A stretch of 64,000 nt of DNA from Hyaloscypha bicolor E (lineage: Eukaryota > Ascomycota > Leotiomycetes > Helotiales > Hyaloscyphaceae): positions 310,001-374,000 of the forward strand of contig NW_020194588.1 of NCBI RefSeq assembly GCF_002865645.1, in the 5' to 3' direction. The stretch's first letter is position 1. Each line of letters starts with the position of its first letter. Under the pieces are notes generated by a model. The model ran no database searches. It saw nothing but the letters and a program-made list of their open reading frames with translations, and was not told where the DNA came from. The position numbers were made by a program, and so were the translations under genes. Below are positions 25,900-36,111 of this stretch, piece after piece.

Positions 25900-28800
25900 G
25901 AAAAGAGCTAATTAAGAAATAAAAGAATAGTATTAATCTAATAATTATAATAAGAAATAATTTTTAGAAATATCTAAATATTAAAATATATTAGTATATC
26001 TTATATAGAAAAAGTAATAATAATTTATAGAATTTATTCTAGAATAATTTCAAGAACTTTAATATTATAATATTTAGTTAAATTAACTATATACTATTAT
26101 AAAATCTTTAAGACTAATTTCGTTATAATAGTATTTATATTAACTAGAATTATAAGAGCTTTATTATTATATAATTCCTTATTAATTTTATTTAAAAGAA
26201 AATAAAAGATATATTAAATAAAGCTAATATTATTAATAATAGCTTAATTAGATTAGATCTTCTTTAGAAATCTATTATATTAATTTATTTTACTTTAAAT
26301 AGAACTAGATATAAGGAAATTAGATATTTTTAATCGAGAAATTAAGCTATTTATTTTCTCTAAATTAAAACTATTTATTACTTCTATTTTTATTACTATT
26401 ATTATTACTACTAATTCCGAAAATCTATTAATTAGTATTTACTATTATTACTAGAAAGCTTATTAGAGAAATAGTAAAAATATATTTCAAAATATAAAAG
26501 CATAATAGAATTAATAATAGTTTTAATTATAAACTTATTATTTTTCTTAATATTTACTAATATATAAAGCTTCTAGAAAAAATACTAATAAAAGCTTTTT
26601 CTATTATATTAAAGGAACTAATATAAGACTACTTTTATAATAACTAGCTCTTTTAATATATATATATAAAAAGCCTTATATAAATATTTATAGTTTGTTT
26701 AAAAGCCCCGGTTTTTATTATTAAAATTTAGATAAATATAATATTATTACTTTAGTAACTATAATAATTAAATTTTTTAAAAAGATAATATTCTAGCTTA
26801 TTTAAATACTAATTAATAACCTATATTAATTAAAATATATTATTATTTCTATTTTATAAAATACCGAATTCTTATATAATAAAATTATTATCTCTTATTA
26901 AAGCTTATTAGTATACTAATATATAATTTCGAATTCTTTTAATAAACTCGGCTAGCTTATTAATAGGCTTTAATTATCTATTATTACTTATAAGAAAAAT
27001 AATAAATTAATACTAAAACCTATTTTATTAATTAATAATACTATTCTTAAAACCCTTTAAGTAATTATCTGTCCGGAAATAATTAATATAAATCTAGCTA
27101 TAATTTTGAAACCTGTAATAATTATTTCAAATCCCGTTATTATAATAATTATATTCCGAAATTATATTTTATATATAAAAGACCCGAATATTACTTTTAG
27201 AAATATATATTAAAGAAATAAGAGGCTAAGAAAGCTCGATTTAAGAATAGAAATATCTACTAATTTAGATCTCGAAACTCTTGTAATTTTAATAAATACT
27301 TTAGTAATACCTATATATAGTATATTACTAGAATTAAAAGAAAAGAGAATAATAAAAATAGTAAAAATAAGCTAGAGAATAATGCCTTTAAAGCTTTACT
27401 AGTAGAAATAGATAAAGGAGAAAAATATTACTCAAATTCTTACTTTACTTCTATTAAGAGCTTCTTAATTACTTCTACTATTCTTACTCTTACTATTTCT
27501 ATAACTAATATTCTTATAAATAACCTTATTTCCCTTTCTCTTATATACCAGATAATAGGCGAAAACTATATCTTAAAACCTATTAAATAAATAGAAGATA
27601 TTCAGATATTTATAATTAATAATATATTAAAATATAATATTTACTACTTCTATAAAATTATAATTAATACCGGAGCCTTTAGATTCTTAAATACTAGTTC
27701 TAATTAATTCTAAGCTTTATAGCAGACTAATAATAGTATTAAACTTAATAAAATTATTAAAGGCTAAATTAATATCTAGTTTAGTATTAGATCTATATTC
27801 TCTATTAGATTTGTAATAGTAAAAACACTAATTAGGCAAGTATAATTCTATATTATACCTATAAAAACTCTATTTCTATTTAGTTTAACTAATATAAATA
27901 AGCTAGGGATCTATTTTAATAATCTTACTAATTATTTTATTACTTTTGCTAGATATTATATATCTATAATATAATGTTTTAGATATTCTTTCCTGTTTTG
28001 AAATATTATATTATAAAGCTTTATTTCCGAATTCTTTATTTATAATTCCTGCTTTCTTATAGAAATCGAATTATAATATCTATACTATTATTTTAATTAT
28101 TTATCTATTAGTAAGCTCCGAAATATACTAAAATAAGCAGGCTATAATATTAATATAGAAGCCCTTAAGTACCTTATAAAGTACTATAAGTAATACTAGA
28201 AATTCGGATAATTACCGGAATAATTCAAATTTAATCTAAGAAATAATATTAGCTTTAACTACTTTATTATTAATAATATTTTCTATATTTCCGGTAAGCC
28301 TATACTTTATATTATTAATAAAGGCACTTGATATTAAGCTAGCTAATAGCTTTAAAATATTAGTATATTATATATTTAGAATACCTTAAAATAATATTAG
28401 ATTAATACTTATTTAGGCCCTTCTAATTAGATTATAGTAGATACTAGAAAGCAGTTTACTAGTAAATAGTTTACTTAGCTTATAAATACTATAAGAACTA
28501 AGATTAAAATCATTTCTATAAAAGCTTATAATTCCGTCGGAATTATAGAATACTATTATAGCCTGATTTAATATATTTATCTTATTATTATAGCCGAAAT
28601 TAATAGAATTAATAAGAATACCATATTTTAAATAGCTTTTAAAGCTATTAATAACTCTATAAAACTCGATAGTATTATTTCAATTCTTTTAATTTATAGT
28701 ACTTTACCTTAAATAACTAAATATAATACCCTATTACTAATTATATTATAGTAATTAGTAGTATTTAAGAAAATAATAATAGAAATTCAAAAGCTTTAAG

Positions 28801-30760
28801 CTAGATATTAAATTGCAAATACTCTAAATGCCTAAAATCGTTATAGTATTACTAATATTTATAAACTTCTCCTAAATTCGGACATTCTCGTATAATATAA
28901 AAGAAATATTAGTTAACCTAATAATTAGAATAGGCCATATAAGCTTATAGTAATAAATAGAAAGTCTTATATACTAGCTTTATTATATAGTAATACTATC
29001 TTCTGTTTAATCTCTATAAAGCCCTTTTATATAGGGGATATTAAGGTTATTACTAATAATTCTAAACCTGAACTTGTTTCCGAACTTTATAATAAAGCCA
29101 AAAGTAATATAGATATAATTCCTCTTGCTATTCTTGCTATTTTACTAAAGTATAATAGAGAATACTCTTATAAAAACCCGGATATTATAGTATTCTTATA
29201 AGATAATAACCTATACGAGAATTCCCGTTAAGTTAAAGCCGCTAGCCTTCTAGAAAAGGGTATATTTGAAGTTATTTCCAGATTTCAAATACTAAAAAAG
29301 ATATATATCTTTAACTCCCGGTTTATTAATAAGATTAAGAATAAGAATATAGAGATAGAGCTTAAGAAGTCGAGACTAGTTATCCAAGCTTATAATAATA
29401 GTAAGAAATATATAATATTAATATAATTACTAATTATCTAATATATTAGTCAGAGAATTATTCTCTATATTATTACTATAACTATAGGAACTATAAAGCT
29501 ATACTTATAGGATATCTTACAAGCTTATATCTAATTAATAACATTACTTAATTATAATTTCTATATTAACTTCCCCTGTAAGCTTACTAGAAAGCTAAAT
29601 CTAAATAATAATTCGGTTCTAAAAATTATAAAACTATTATATAATATATCGGAAGCTGGGAACTACTAGTTCAAAACTTATTATTCCTATTATATTAATA
29701 AACTTTCTATAAAATAGTTAACTTATAACTCTTGCCTTCTTTATAGCAAGTTACTCTTTAGAATTATTAGCTTTTAAACTAATAATACTTTATTTATTAG
29801 AACTAATAATTTTATAAAAATAAAGTAATTAAAGCTCCAAGAGACTAAATTTTTAGTTAAGGAATATAAATGCCTTACTTTTAATTATAATCTCAAGTTT
29901 AATAGAAGTATTATTTATATAAATACTACTAGAACTACTAGAATTACTCTTATATAGAAATACTAGTATAAAAACCTCCGAACCGTTTCTATAAAGAATA
30001 CTACTACTATAAGTAGTAGGGGTACTATTTATTAAGATCTCTTTATTAAGGATTAATATATTACCTAATATATTAGAAGAGTATATATTATATTAGTCTA
30101 TTAACCAGAAGCTTTATATAACCTATTAATTACTACTCAAGCTATTAAACCCTCGGAAACTAATATAAGAGTACTTAATAAGTGTATTTAATAGCAAATT
30201 AAGAATACTACCAGAGAACTAAGATTTATAAAGCTAGTAAAGAAGTTCTTATATTTAATTATTTCTATAGATACTTTATTTACAAATAATAGAGATCTCT
30301 TCTCTCAAATCGGATATATTCTAGTTCTAGCAGATAGAACTAGACACGCTAATATTATTTACTAGTCCTCTACCAAATGCAAGAGAGTTACCAGAAGTGT
30401 TCTAGCTTTGGAACTCTATAGTATAGCTCACGGCTTTAATATAGGCGCTTTAGTCAAATCCATAATTAATAAAGTACTGGAAATAGAACTACTACTAGTA
30501 GTCTATACGGATTCAAAGTCATTATACGAATGCCTTGTTAAATTAGGTACTACTCGAGAGAAATGCTTAATAATTAACGTAATATGCCTCTGCCAGGTAT
30601 ATAAATGACGAGAGATTATAGAAGTCAAATAAATTAAGGGAGAATTGAATCCTGCCAATTCTATAACGAAATCGAAGCTATCGAATACCCTTAAGTGCCT
30701 AATTAATACGAACATAATATAATTGGACGTGAAGGAATGGGTCAAATGCGAATAGGACGG
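25900..30760 (+). pseudogene. Copia C gag-protease-integrase-RT-RNase H polyprotein relic
   Basis: Domains on the plus strand, in order: gag about 25900-27300; protease with INTGAFRF at about 27663-27690, a mutated DTGASRF in which Asp is now Asn; integrase about 27950-28950 with AYNSVGIIEYYYS at about 28524-28562; reverse transcriptase about 29250-30250, including SRLVIQAYNN, the QAYIQ region, LLYNISEAGN and QTNNTLF (catalytic QTDDTLF with both Asp changed to Asn); RNase H about 30300-30760. The RNase H end is the best preserved: 30408-30608 is open and reads MELYSIAHGF, then VYTDSKSLYECLVKLGTTRE, very close to fungal Copia RNase H. The enzymes would process, copy and integrate the element; this copy is dead because of stop codons upstream. 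Confidence 0.88.
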
Positions 30761-30908
30761 GAAATAGACATATGGGATAGGAATATGGGATGGGAGGATA
30801 TATATGGACACACGGAGCGTTTGGGAAAATCTGGCACTAGGCCGGATTAGGAAATTAGCATGCGATTAGAGGGAAACACTGTTTTTCGCGTTTTTAGAGA
30901 GGTTCTAG

Positions 30909-31214
30909 TATTGGTATAGCTGTTCCTTCGGGAGTCACGTGCGTAGTTACGGGACTCGGGATACGGGATACGGGACATGGGTAATGGGACATGGGTAATG
31001 GGACATGGGTAATGGAACATGGTCATGTAACCTCGCGTCCCATGGGTGACTTGACCGGTAGACTAGACCCCATTAGGCTTAGCAGATTTAGGGATCGCAT
31101 ATTAATACCACGATACTGCGATCCTTACTTCTAAATATAAACACTTCACCAACTTACGCACTGAGTATTCCACGCATATTACGTGTCATGGTACGCGTTA
31201 CTGGTGAACCGATA
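30909..31214 (+). repeat. 3' LTR of Copia C (nearly unmutated)
   Basis: 306 bp with normal composition. It contains a short tandem GACATGGGTAATGG repeat (about 30972-31020) that has decayed in the other family members. It is the best template here for the ancestral Copia LTR. Confidence 0.9.
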
Positions 31215-31292
31215 GTATTATTTTTTAAAAATTTAAAAATTAATATATTATAATATTAGAGTATAATACACTATATAATAGGGTGTAATATA

Positions 31293-31516
31293 CTGGAGAG
31301 TTAGGGCATATGCACTAAAGCGTAAATATAAAGAGTATGTACTTTTCCTATAGTATAGCATTTCCACGCACTATTTATTTTAGTGGTGCACTCTTGAATG
31401 CGAGAAAGAATGAGCATTCTAATGGCTCGAATGTCTATTTTTAAAGAGTGTAGTGTAGTGCGAGCTTTTTTGGCGGCGCACTCTTTCCCGCATTCGCGAA
31501 CCAAACAGAGCCTAAC
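31293..31516. mobile_element. Possible small MITE left of the gene island
   Basis: The ends read GTTAGGG... and ...GCCTAAC, so six to seven terminal bases are inverted. The word AAAGAGT recurs at the same distance from each end, and an inner inverted pair GAATGCGAGAAAGAATG / CACTCTTTCCCGCATTCG lies at 31396-31415 and 31480-31498. The right end, inverted, reads AGGCTCTGTTTGG, a word often seen at hAT-type ends. No target duplication is clear. Confidence 0.35.
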
Positions 31517-31705
31517 GCAACAAATTTATCAAAAGATCAACGTGCAGAACCTGCAAAACTACTATCAAAAATCCCAGAGCAGTCCTTTACTCATAATCAG
31601 ATCGTCCGCAGATTGCTCCTCCACCCTGAGACCTCTACATCCAAGCTACAACTCCTAACTTCGTTTGGCATCAGCAACTCCACTTCATACAGTGAAAAAT
31701 TGCCC

Positions 31706-32438
31706 TTAAAATCGCTGCGGCTGCTTTTTTATACGTTTTTCCTTTGTCTGGGTCACTTCTTTAGTTCCAGCTATGGCGTCGTATCGAAACGCCTGATCTC
31801 CGTTCAGGTCTTTCATATTATAAATTATGGGTTCGAAGGCGTTTTCCAGATCTGGAAGCACCGCCTTTATCGCTTTCTCGAGTTCGTCGTAGTTGCCCTG
31901 TTTCTCGGCGACGATGGTGACGCTGACGGGATGAAGGCCCATGTCTTCTTCGGCCTCGGCGGCAGATTTCCCATCTGTCGCCTCGTTGCCGCAGAAGATG
32001 TGCCAGGCGGAGGGGATGTTGTTCACATCCCAGAAAAAGACGGCAGTGCATCCGGTCAATTGTACGGCGGAGACCTTGTCCTTAGACTTGACTTTCACCG
32101 ACGTGACCCACTGGTTCTCATCCAGCTCGAACGCGTCGTTTGTCTTAGACTTTTGAAACTTTTCAAGAGTCCTTCTAGTCTTCTTGTTGCGCGTTTTAGC
32201 CCGGGCATTGAGTTGCACGGGGACCAAGGTTGTCGCCGTAGCATTATGGGCATTGTCGTCGACGACATCGATACCGTTACTAAACAAAAGACAGGGAGAT
32301 TAGCATCAAGTTCACGTCTCTTGAATACCAAGAGTTGTCGTCTTGGAAGAGCCTATCTTACCGGACATTGACACCTTGGAACGTGCTAATAACACCGGCG
32401 ACACTGCCTAGCGCTACAAGGACGTTGGTAAAACGCAT
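31706..32438 (-). CDS. Predicted secreted 216-aa protein with a G-C-T...H motif
   Basis: Two exons on the minus strand: 32438-32362 and 32279-31706. The 82-bp intron (32280-32361) has donor GTAAG, branch-like CTAAT and acceptor TAG; splicing joins CG|T (Arg26). The start at 32438 adds a signal peptide (MRFTNVLVALGSVAGVIS). An RR pair at 61-62 is a likely Kex2 site, which would give a mature protein from about residue 63. The core reads LTGCTAVFFWD with Cys103, then His119 and Cys122 (SAWHIFCGNE). A G-C-T followed about 16 residues later by His recalls the Cys-His pair of CheD/CNF1-type deamidases, and similar motifs occur in families of fungal secreted proteins; this is inference from a short motif. 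The C-terminus is basic (KEKRIKKQPQRF). Its expression during host contact cannot be judged from sequence. Confidence 0.82.
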
Positions 32439-33103
32439 TGTGGTTGATAACTAGGAGGATAGTGGATTTGAAAGAAGGAAAGTCTTGTAATATAAGTAGC
32501 GATAGTTGTGATAAGGAGAATAATGAAGATGAAGAGCTTTGGTTGTAAATTGAACTGGCAGATGGAACTTATTTATTTAATTTTTGATTACCTATTTTGA
32601 TCTCGTATACGTGTTAAATTCGCTCTTAAGCATGAGGAAGACTTGTATAGATGCGCTGCGCCACGTATACGGGCTTAATCCTACAGTACGCTTCCAACAC
32701 CACGCCTCCAACGCGCCGCGCTCGCGACGTCAACACCAAGCCACGGAGGATCCGTCCCCCAGATGTATTGATGCTTTGAAACACAAGGTCCCAAAGGACA
32801 GAACTATCTATAATCCAAATTGATATCTTACTGTACCCTTCTAACAATCCTGTGATATGAAACATTGCCACAATGTCTTTTGAGCCGTGGAGTTATTTAT
32901 AGTAGAAGGATTATATTGTAGAAATAATATATATATATATGAGGACTTTGACCCTTTGTCCGCATTTATCTACATCAACAACTTATCTCCATCTCCGCTA
33001 TATACAAATCGCCCAAGACTCCATATATTACTTTATCCACTTTCGATCATTATTCAATTTCAAATTCTCGTCACATCAAGCCTAAAATCCTTCAAATATC
33101 AAC
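32439..33103. other. Divergent intergenic region between two secreted-protein genes
   Basis: Normal composition. The minus-strand gene starts at its left end and the plus-strand gene at its right end, so it holds both promoters. A TATA-like TTATATTA (minus strand) is at 32488-32497 and CTATATACAAAT (plus strand) at 32998-33009. The open stretches inside (32584-32871) have no start context or recognisable product. Confidence 0.6.
32998..33009 (+). promoter_or_regulatory. TATA-like box of the eight-cysteine protein gene
   Basis: CTATATACAAAT, about 95 bp before the ATG at 33104 and followed by a pyrimidine-rich leader, as is usual for fungal secreted-protein genes. Confidence 0.5.
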
Positions 33104-33592
33104 ATGTTGTTTTTCAAGACTCTCTTCCTGTCAGCACCCATCCTCCTAAGCTTCACGGCAGCAACTCCCATTACCTCCGGACAAATCCTCGAAGTTCGCG
33201 ACACAACATGGCACGCTAACTTGATTGCTGATATCATTCAGCGTGACAACGGCCTGGCAACGGAATTGGCCGGGAATAACGCCACATCTTTGATGCTGCG
33301 AGCCATCTCTTCTCACCCCGAGTTCCAGACTATTTCCCGCCGATCGCCGGATGATGCTGTTTCAGAGAATGAGATTGCTGTCATGAGCAAGCTTGTTGCA
33401 AGGGAATCTTGCAACCTTTGCAACACCAATCACGTGTGTGAGCAAGCCGGACCTTCATGGTCCAGAGAAAGCTGCCAAGGGCTTTGTTTGGGGATTCGCT
33501 GTTTCAAATCCTGTCATGTCCCAAAGATCCCCAATGATTCGGCCGCTCAACAGGCTTTCAGTGAGATGCAGTGTAGCTCAAAGGGCACATAA
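33104..33592 (+). CDS. Small secreted cysteine-rich protein, 162 aa, eight cysteines
   Basis: Single exon; the ATG at 33104 follows ATCAAC, a good fungal context. Residues 1-20 form a signal peptide (MLFFKTLFLSAPILLSFTAA). Residues 21-80 look like a propeptide with one N-glycosylation sequon (Asn59) and end in RR at 79-80, a Kex2-type site. The remaining part holds eight cysteines at 103, 106, 112, 124, 128, 133, 137 and 157, which could make four disulfides. I do not recognise the family. Size, secretion signal, propeptide and cysteine number fit effector-like proteins of plant-, insect- or fungus-associated ascomycetes, but no target can be assigned. It diverges from the 216-aa secreted protein gene across a 665-bp spacer. 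Confidence 0.85.
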   Translation: MLFFKTLFLSAPILLSFTAATPITSGQILEVRDTTWHANLIADIIQRDNGLATELAGNNATSLMLRAISSHPEFQTISRRSPDDAVSENEIAVMSKLVARESCNLCNTNHVCEQAGPSWSRESCQGLCLGIRCFKSCHVPKIPNDSAAQQAFSEMQCSSKGT

Positions 33593-34227
33593 GGACGTTT
33601 ATTTGTGTGATCAACTAGGTCATATATAGCGGCGCGATGAGCATTGTTCGGCATGTGGCATATTACAGACAGAGACAGATAGTCATTCGTTACTGATTTT
33701 TGGGTTTTCTATCCAGGATTATTGTCGCTCACGAGAGCAAATAGTCAGTCGTTACAGCTTTTGGGTTGGGTTTCTTTTATTAGATTAGGATCATTATATA
33801 CATTATACAACATGTGAAACCAATACTTTTTTGTATTAAATGACATATATCATCCTTTTCCTAATTTTACTTGTAATTGCAAAACCTCGAAAATTTTGTT
33901 TTATTCAATATGAATTAAAATATCTAGCAAAACAAAGTTAAAAATTATTTGAAAAGTTATATGAATCACAAATTTCAATTTCTTCGCGTGCATTTAGCAC
34001 TACTTGTATTCTTACAGGGTTAGAGAGATCTTCAACGTAAAAGATGCAAAAATAAGCCGAAATAAATTTAGAATTAATTATCAAAGAATCTGTCCACTAT
34101 CCTGACGCAGAATTGATCTACTAAATCCAACATAGAACGTGTCCACAGGACGACTGGGGCATGTTGGTTGGCGGTTGGCGGTTGGCTTTACATCATAACT
34201 AAAAATAGTGAGCATGTTTTCCAACAC
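33593..34227. other. Intergenic region with a 28-bp direct repeat
   Basis: Imperfect direct repeats ATAGTCATTCGTTACTG...TTTTGGGTT and ATAGTCAGTCGTTACAG...TTTTGGGTT lie at 33679-33706 and 33741-33767. Three perfect GGTTGGC units lie at 34166-34186. No gene is seen. Confidence 0.6.
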
Positions 34228-34685
34228 TACGGAGAACCTGGCATAAAGTGACGGGGTTACAGGGCATACTCTACTATGAATCCTCTATCGAAGCCTATCC
34301 ACATCTCCAAAGACGCTGAAAGACGCTAAAAATCCTTTTATTTCTAGGCTATGTACCCTAAAACAGCCTGTAACCTTTTTACTAGGGGTGCTACACCTCT
34401 GTCAATACGCTATAATTACAGGGCTTTTATCGCTTGATTGACCTATAACTGCTATTCACAAGGGTAGAGTTGCTCTGCCAGCAGTGTGACTCTCGCAAAA
34501 AAAACCCCCTGTAAATACAGCGCATTGATTTTAAAGAGGTGCAAGCACACCTAGTGTCATCCTACAGGCTATTTTAGGGCATATAACCTATAAATACAGG
34601 GCTTCTGCCCCCTAAAATATCATCTTATAGCGCAATTAGGCCCCCAGGCGTTGTAATCCCGTCACTGTATGCCAGGTTCTCCGTA
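34228..34685. mobile_element. MITE with 34-bp terminal inverted repeats (Tc1/mariner-like, TA target)
   Basis: The left end TACGGAGAACCTGGCATA is matched by the inverted right end; over the first 34 positions I count two differences. If TA is the duplicated target, the element is 34230-34683 (454 bp). It has no coding frame. Subterminal words TACAGGGC and CCTGTAA recur several times in both orientations (near 34259, 34436, 34510, 34599), which could be transposase binding sites. Composition is normal, so it is not visibly RIP-mutated; its short length may spare it. It sits between two secreted-protein genes. Confidence 0.85.
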
Positions 34686-35239
34686 TTAATAAATCAATCT
34701 AAAGCATGTTTCATCCACAAATCTGGACTCTTACGAAAAGTTCTTATTGCCGCGAAAGGTCTTATCAACGGTCTAAGGAATCATGAGCCGCCTGTTGGAC
34801 GTGTTGGGTTGCTATTCCCTCGTATCTGCGCTAGGCTGTGCACTTTGTCACCCACGGGTTAGAATTTGGCCGTGCGTCTTGCCTTACAATGGTAGGAAAT
34901 GTTTTATTACTTTTATAAAACACGAAAATAGAGTAAGATATATTATAAAAAAGTGGTATTAAATTTAGATAATTGTTGCGAGAGATAAAATTGATTGGAG
35001 TTAATTTTTCGACCCAAAACCGAACCCAGTGCGCAGCCTAATTTCAACAAATAGTCATCCTGCGCCACGGCATGGAACAATTCCTTTGAGCATCAGCATG
35101 AGTGGGAACTTCTAAGATGGGAGAATCTTAGTTCCCTTTGTTGGAGTGAAGGATCTGATCCACAGTTGGCTTCAGAAAAGATTGTCATCTGTCACGAAGT
35201 TCGTAAAGGATGAATATCTGTCAAGAAGAAGTAGAGTTG
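34686..35239. other. Intergenic region upstream of the six-cysteine protein gene
   Basis: Mixed composition with an AT-rich patch at 34900-34980. No gene or repeat is recognised. It presumably holds the regulatory region of the gene starting at 35407. Confidence 0.5.
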
Positions 35240-35250
35240 TATATATAAAT
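35240..35250 (+). promoter_or_regulatory. TATA box of the six-cysteine protein gene
   Basis: TATATATAAAT, about 160 bp before the ATG, followed by a long C/T-rich leader typical of strongly expressed fungal genes. Confidence 0.55.
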
Positions 35251-35406
35251 ATCGCGATGTCCCGTTCAATTAACTCTCTATCTGCATCTACCACAATATA
35301 ACATCATTATCTCTGTTATTCATCAACTTTCCTCGACTTTCTCCCTTTTCAGTATCTATAACAATCAATTTTGTTCAACTTCTTTTTCAAATCCTATTTT
35401 ACCACC

Positions 35407-35824
35407 ATGCAATTCTCTCAAATCTTCGCTACCTTTGCTTTAGCTGTAGCTACTGCCACTGCGTCTGCCATACCACAGACCTCGTCATTCAGTGACACTA
35501 TGGCTAAGATCAAGCTCGCACACCCTGGTATTTCTGACGATGCCGCTTATGACTCCACGGTTGGCTTCATGGATGCTGTGATGCAATTGCAGACGAACGT
35601 CACTATCCATGTAAGTTCCCGCCCCATAAAATTCTTTATATCTTGATATAGAGGGCCCAAGTGCGAACGAACTGACTCCTGGTCAATAGCCTACCCGTGA
35701 CCTTGAGCGACGTGGGTGCTGCAAAAGATGTGGAACGTGTATCAGGGCTATTTTTGAGTTGGGCGTTTGCTGTTCCGCAGAAGCTCAAGCCGCGGCTACA
35801 TATATTGCTGCTGCTGCTGCATAG
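35407..35824 (+). CDS. Small secreted six-cysteine propeptide, 112 aa, two exons
   Basis: Exon 1 is 35407-35610 and exon 2 is 35690-35824. The 79-bp intron has GTAAGT, a CTGAC branch site and CAATAG, and splices in phase 0 after His68. The ATG at 35407 follows ACCACC, a strong context, and gives a signal peptide (MQFSQIFATFALAVATATA). Residues 22-76 form a propeptide ending ERR (74-76), a Kex2-type site. The mature peptide would be only 36 residues and starts GCCKRCGTC; its six cysteines follow the pattern CC-x2-C-x2-C-x9-CC (78, 79, 82, 85, 95, 96), then an Ala-rich tail. All cysteines are in exon 2, so an unspliced reading misses them. The family is not recognised; a secreted peptide effector or antimicrobial-type peptide is possible. 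An LTR element begins 90 bp after the stop. Confidence 0.8.
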
Positions 35825-35913
35825 TGCTGACGTGCACCATCGAACTAGCTGCCAAATTGAAGTATTAAGCAGTTTATGAGTTTCATATTTGACTTGGGAA
35901 GAGAGATCGTTTG

Positions 35914-36034
35914 TGTCACGTGCTGCGTACAGGCATACATATAGCTTCTTCACCGCCCTTAGGGCACCATCATTCATTACAAACATACCAATATACACCC
36001 ATTTCCACCCCCACAGCTTGTCCAGGCCGTGACA
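35914..36034 (+). repeat. 5' LTR of the gag-only element (unmutated)
   Basis: 121 bp, TGTCACGTGC...GCCGTGACA, with canonical TG...CA ends. Confidence 0.9.
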
Positions 36035-36111
36035 TGGTAGCAGTGCCCTAAGGTCGACCTCCATATCAATACTTTGTTACGAGCTCTTAATTGAGTTCTC
36101 GACCCACATAT

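Larger units (their letters stand above)
25052..31214 (+). mobile_element. Ty1/Copia copy C, complete ends, 6.16 kb
   Basis: Plus-strand element with LTRs 25052-25352 and 30909-31214 and a perfect 5-bp target duplication GTATT at 25047-25051 and 31215-31219. The 3' LTR begins TATTGGTATAGC and ends GAACCGATA. The 5' LTR and most of the interior are heavily RIP-mutated, but from about 30300, and clearly from 30840, the sequence regains normal composition. The two LTRs should have been identical at insertion, so the mutation load now differs sharply along one element. Confidence 0.92.

Noticed and set aside
31613..32371. 252-codon plus-strand open frame opposite the 216-aa secreted protein gene
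   Set aside because: It is the complement of a spliced minus-strand gene with a signal peptide and good splice sites; the plus product has no motif and crosses the intron.
32584..32871. Overlapping open frames on both strands in the divergent intergenic region
   Set aside because: Short, no conserved motif, poor start context; the GC-rich patch simply lacks stops.
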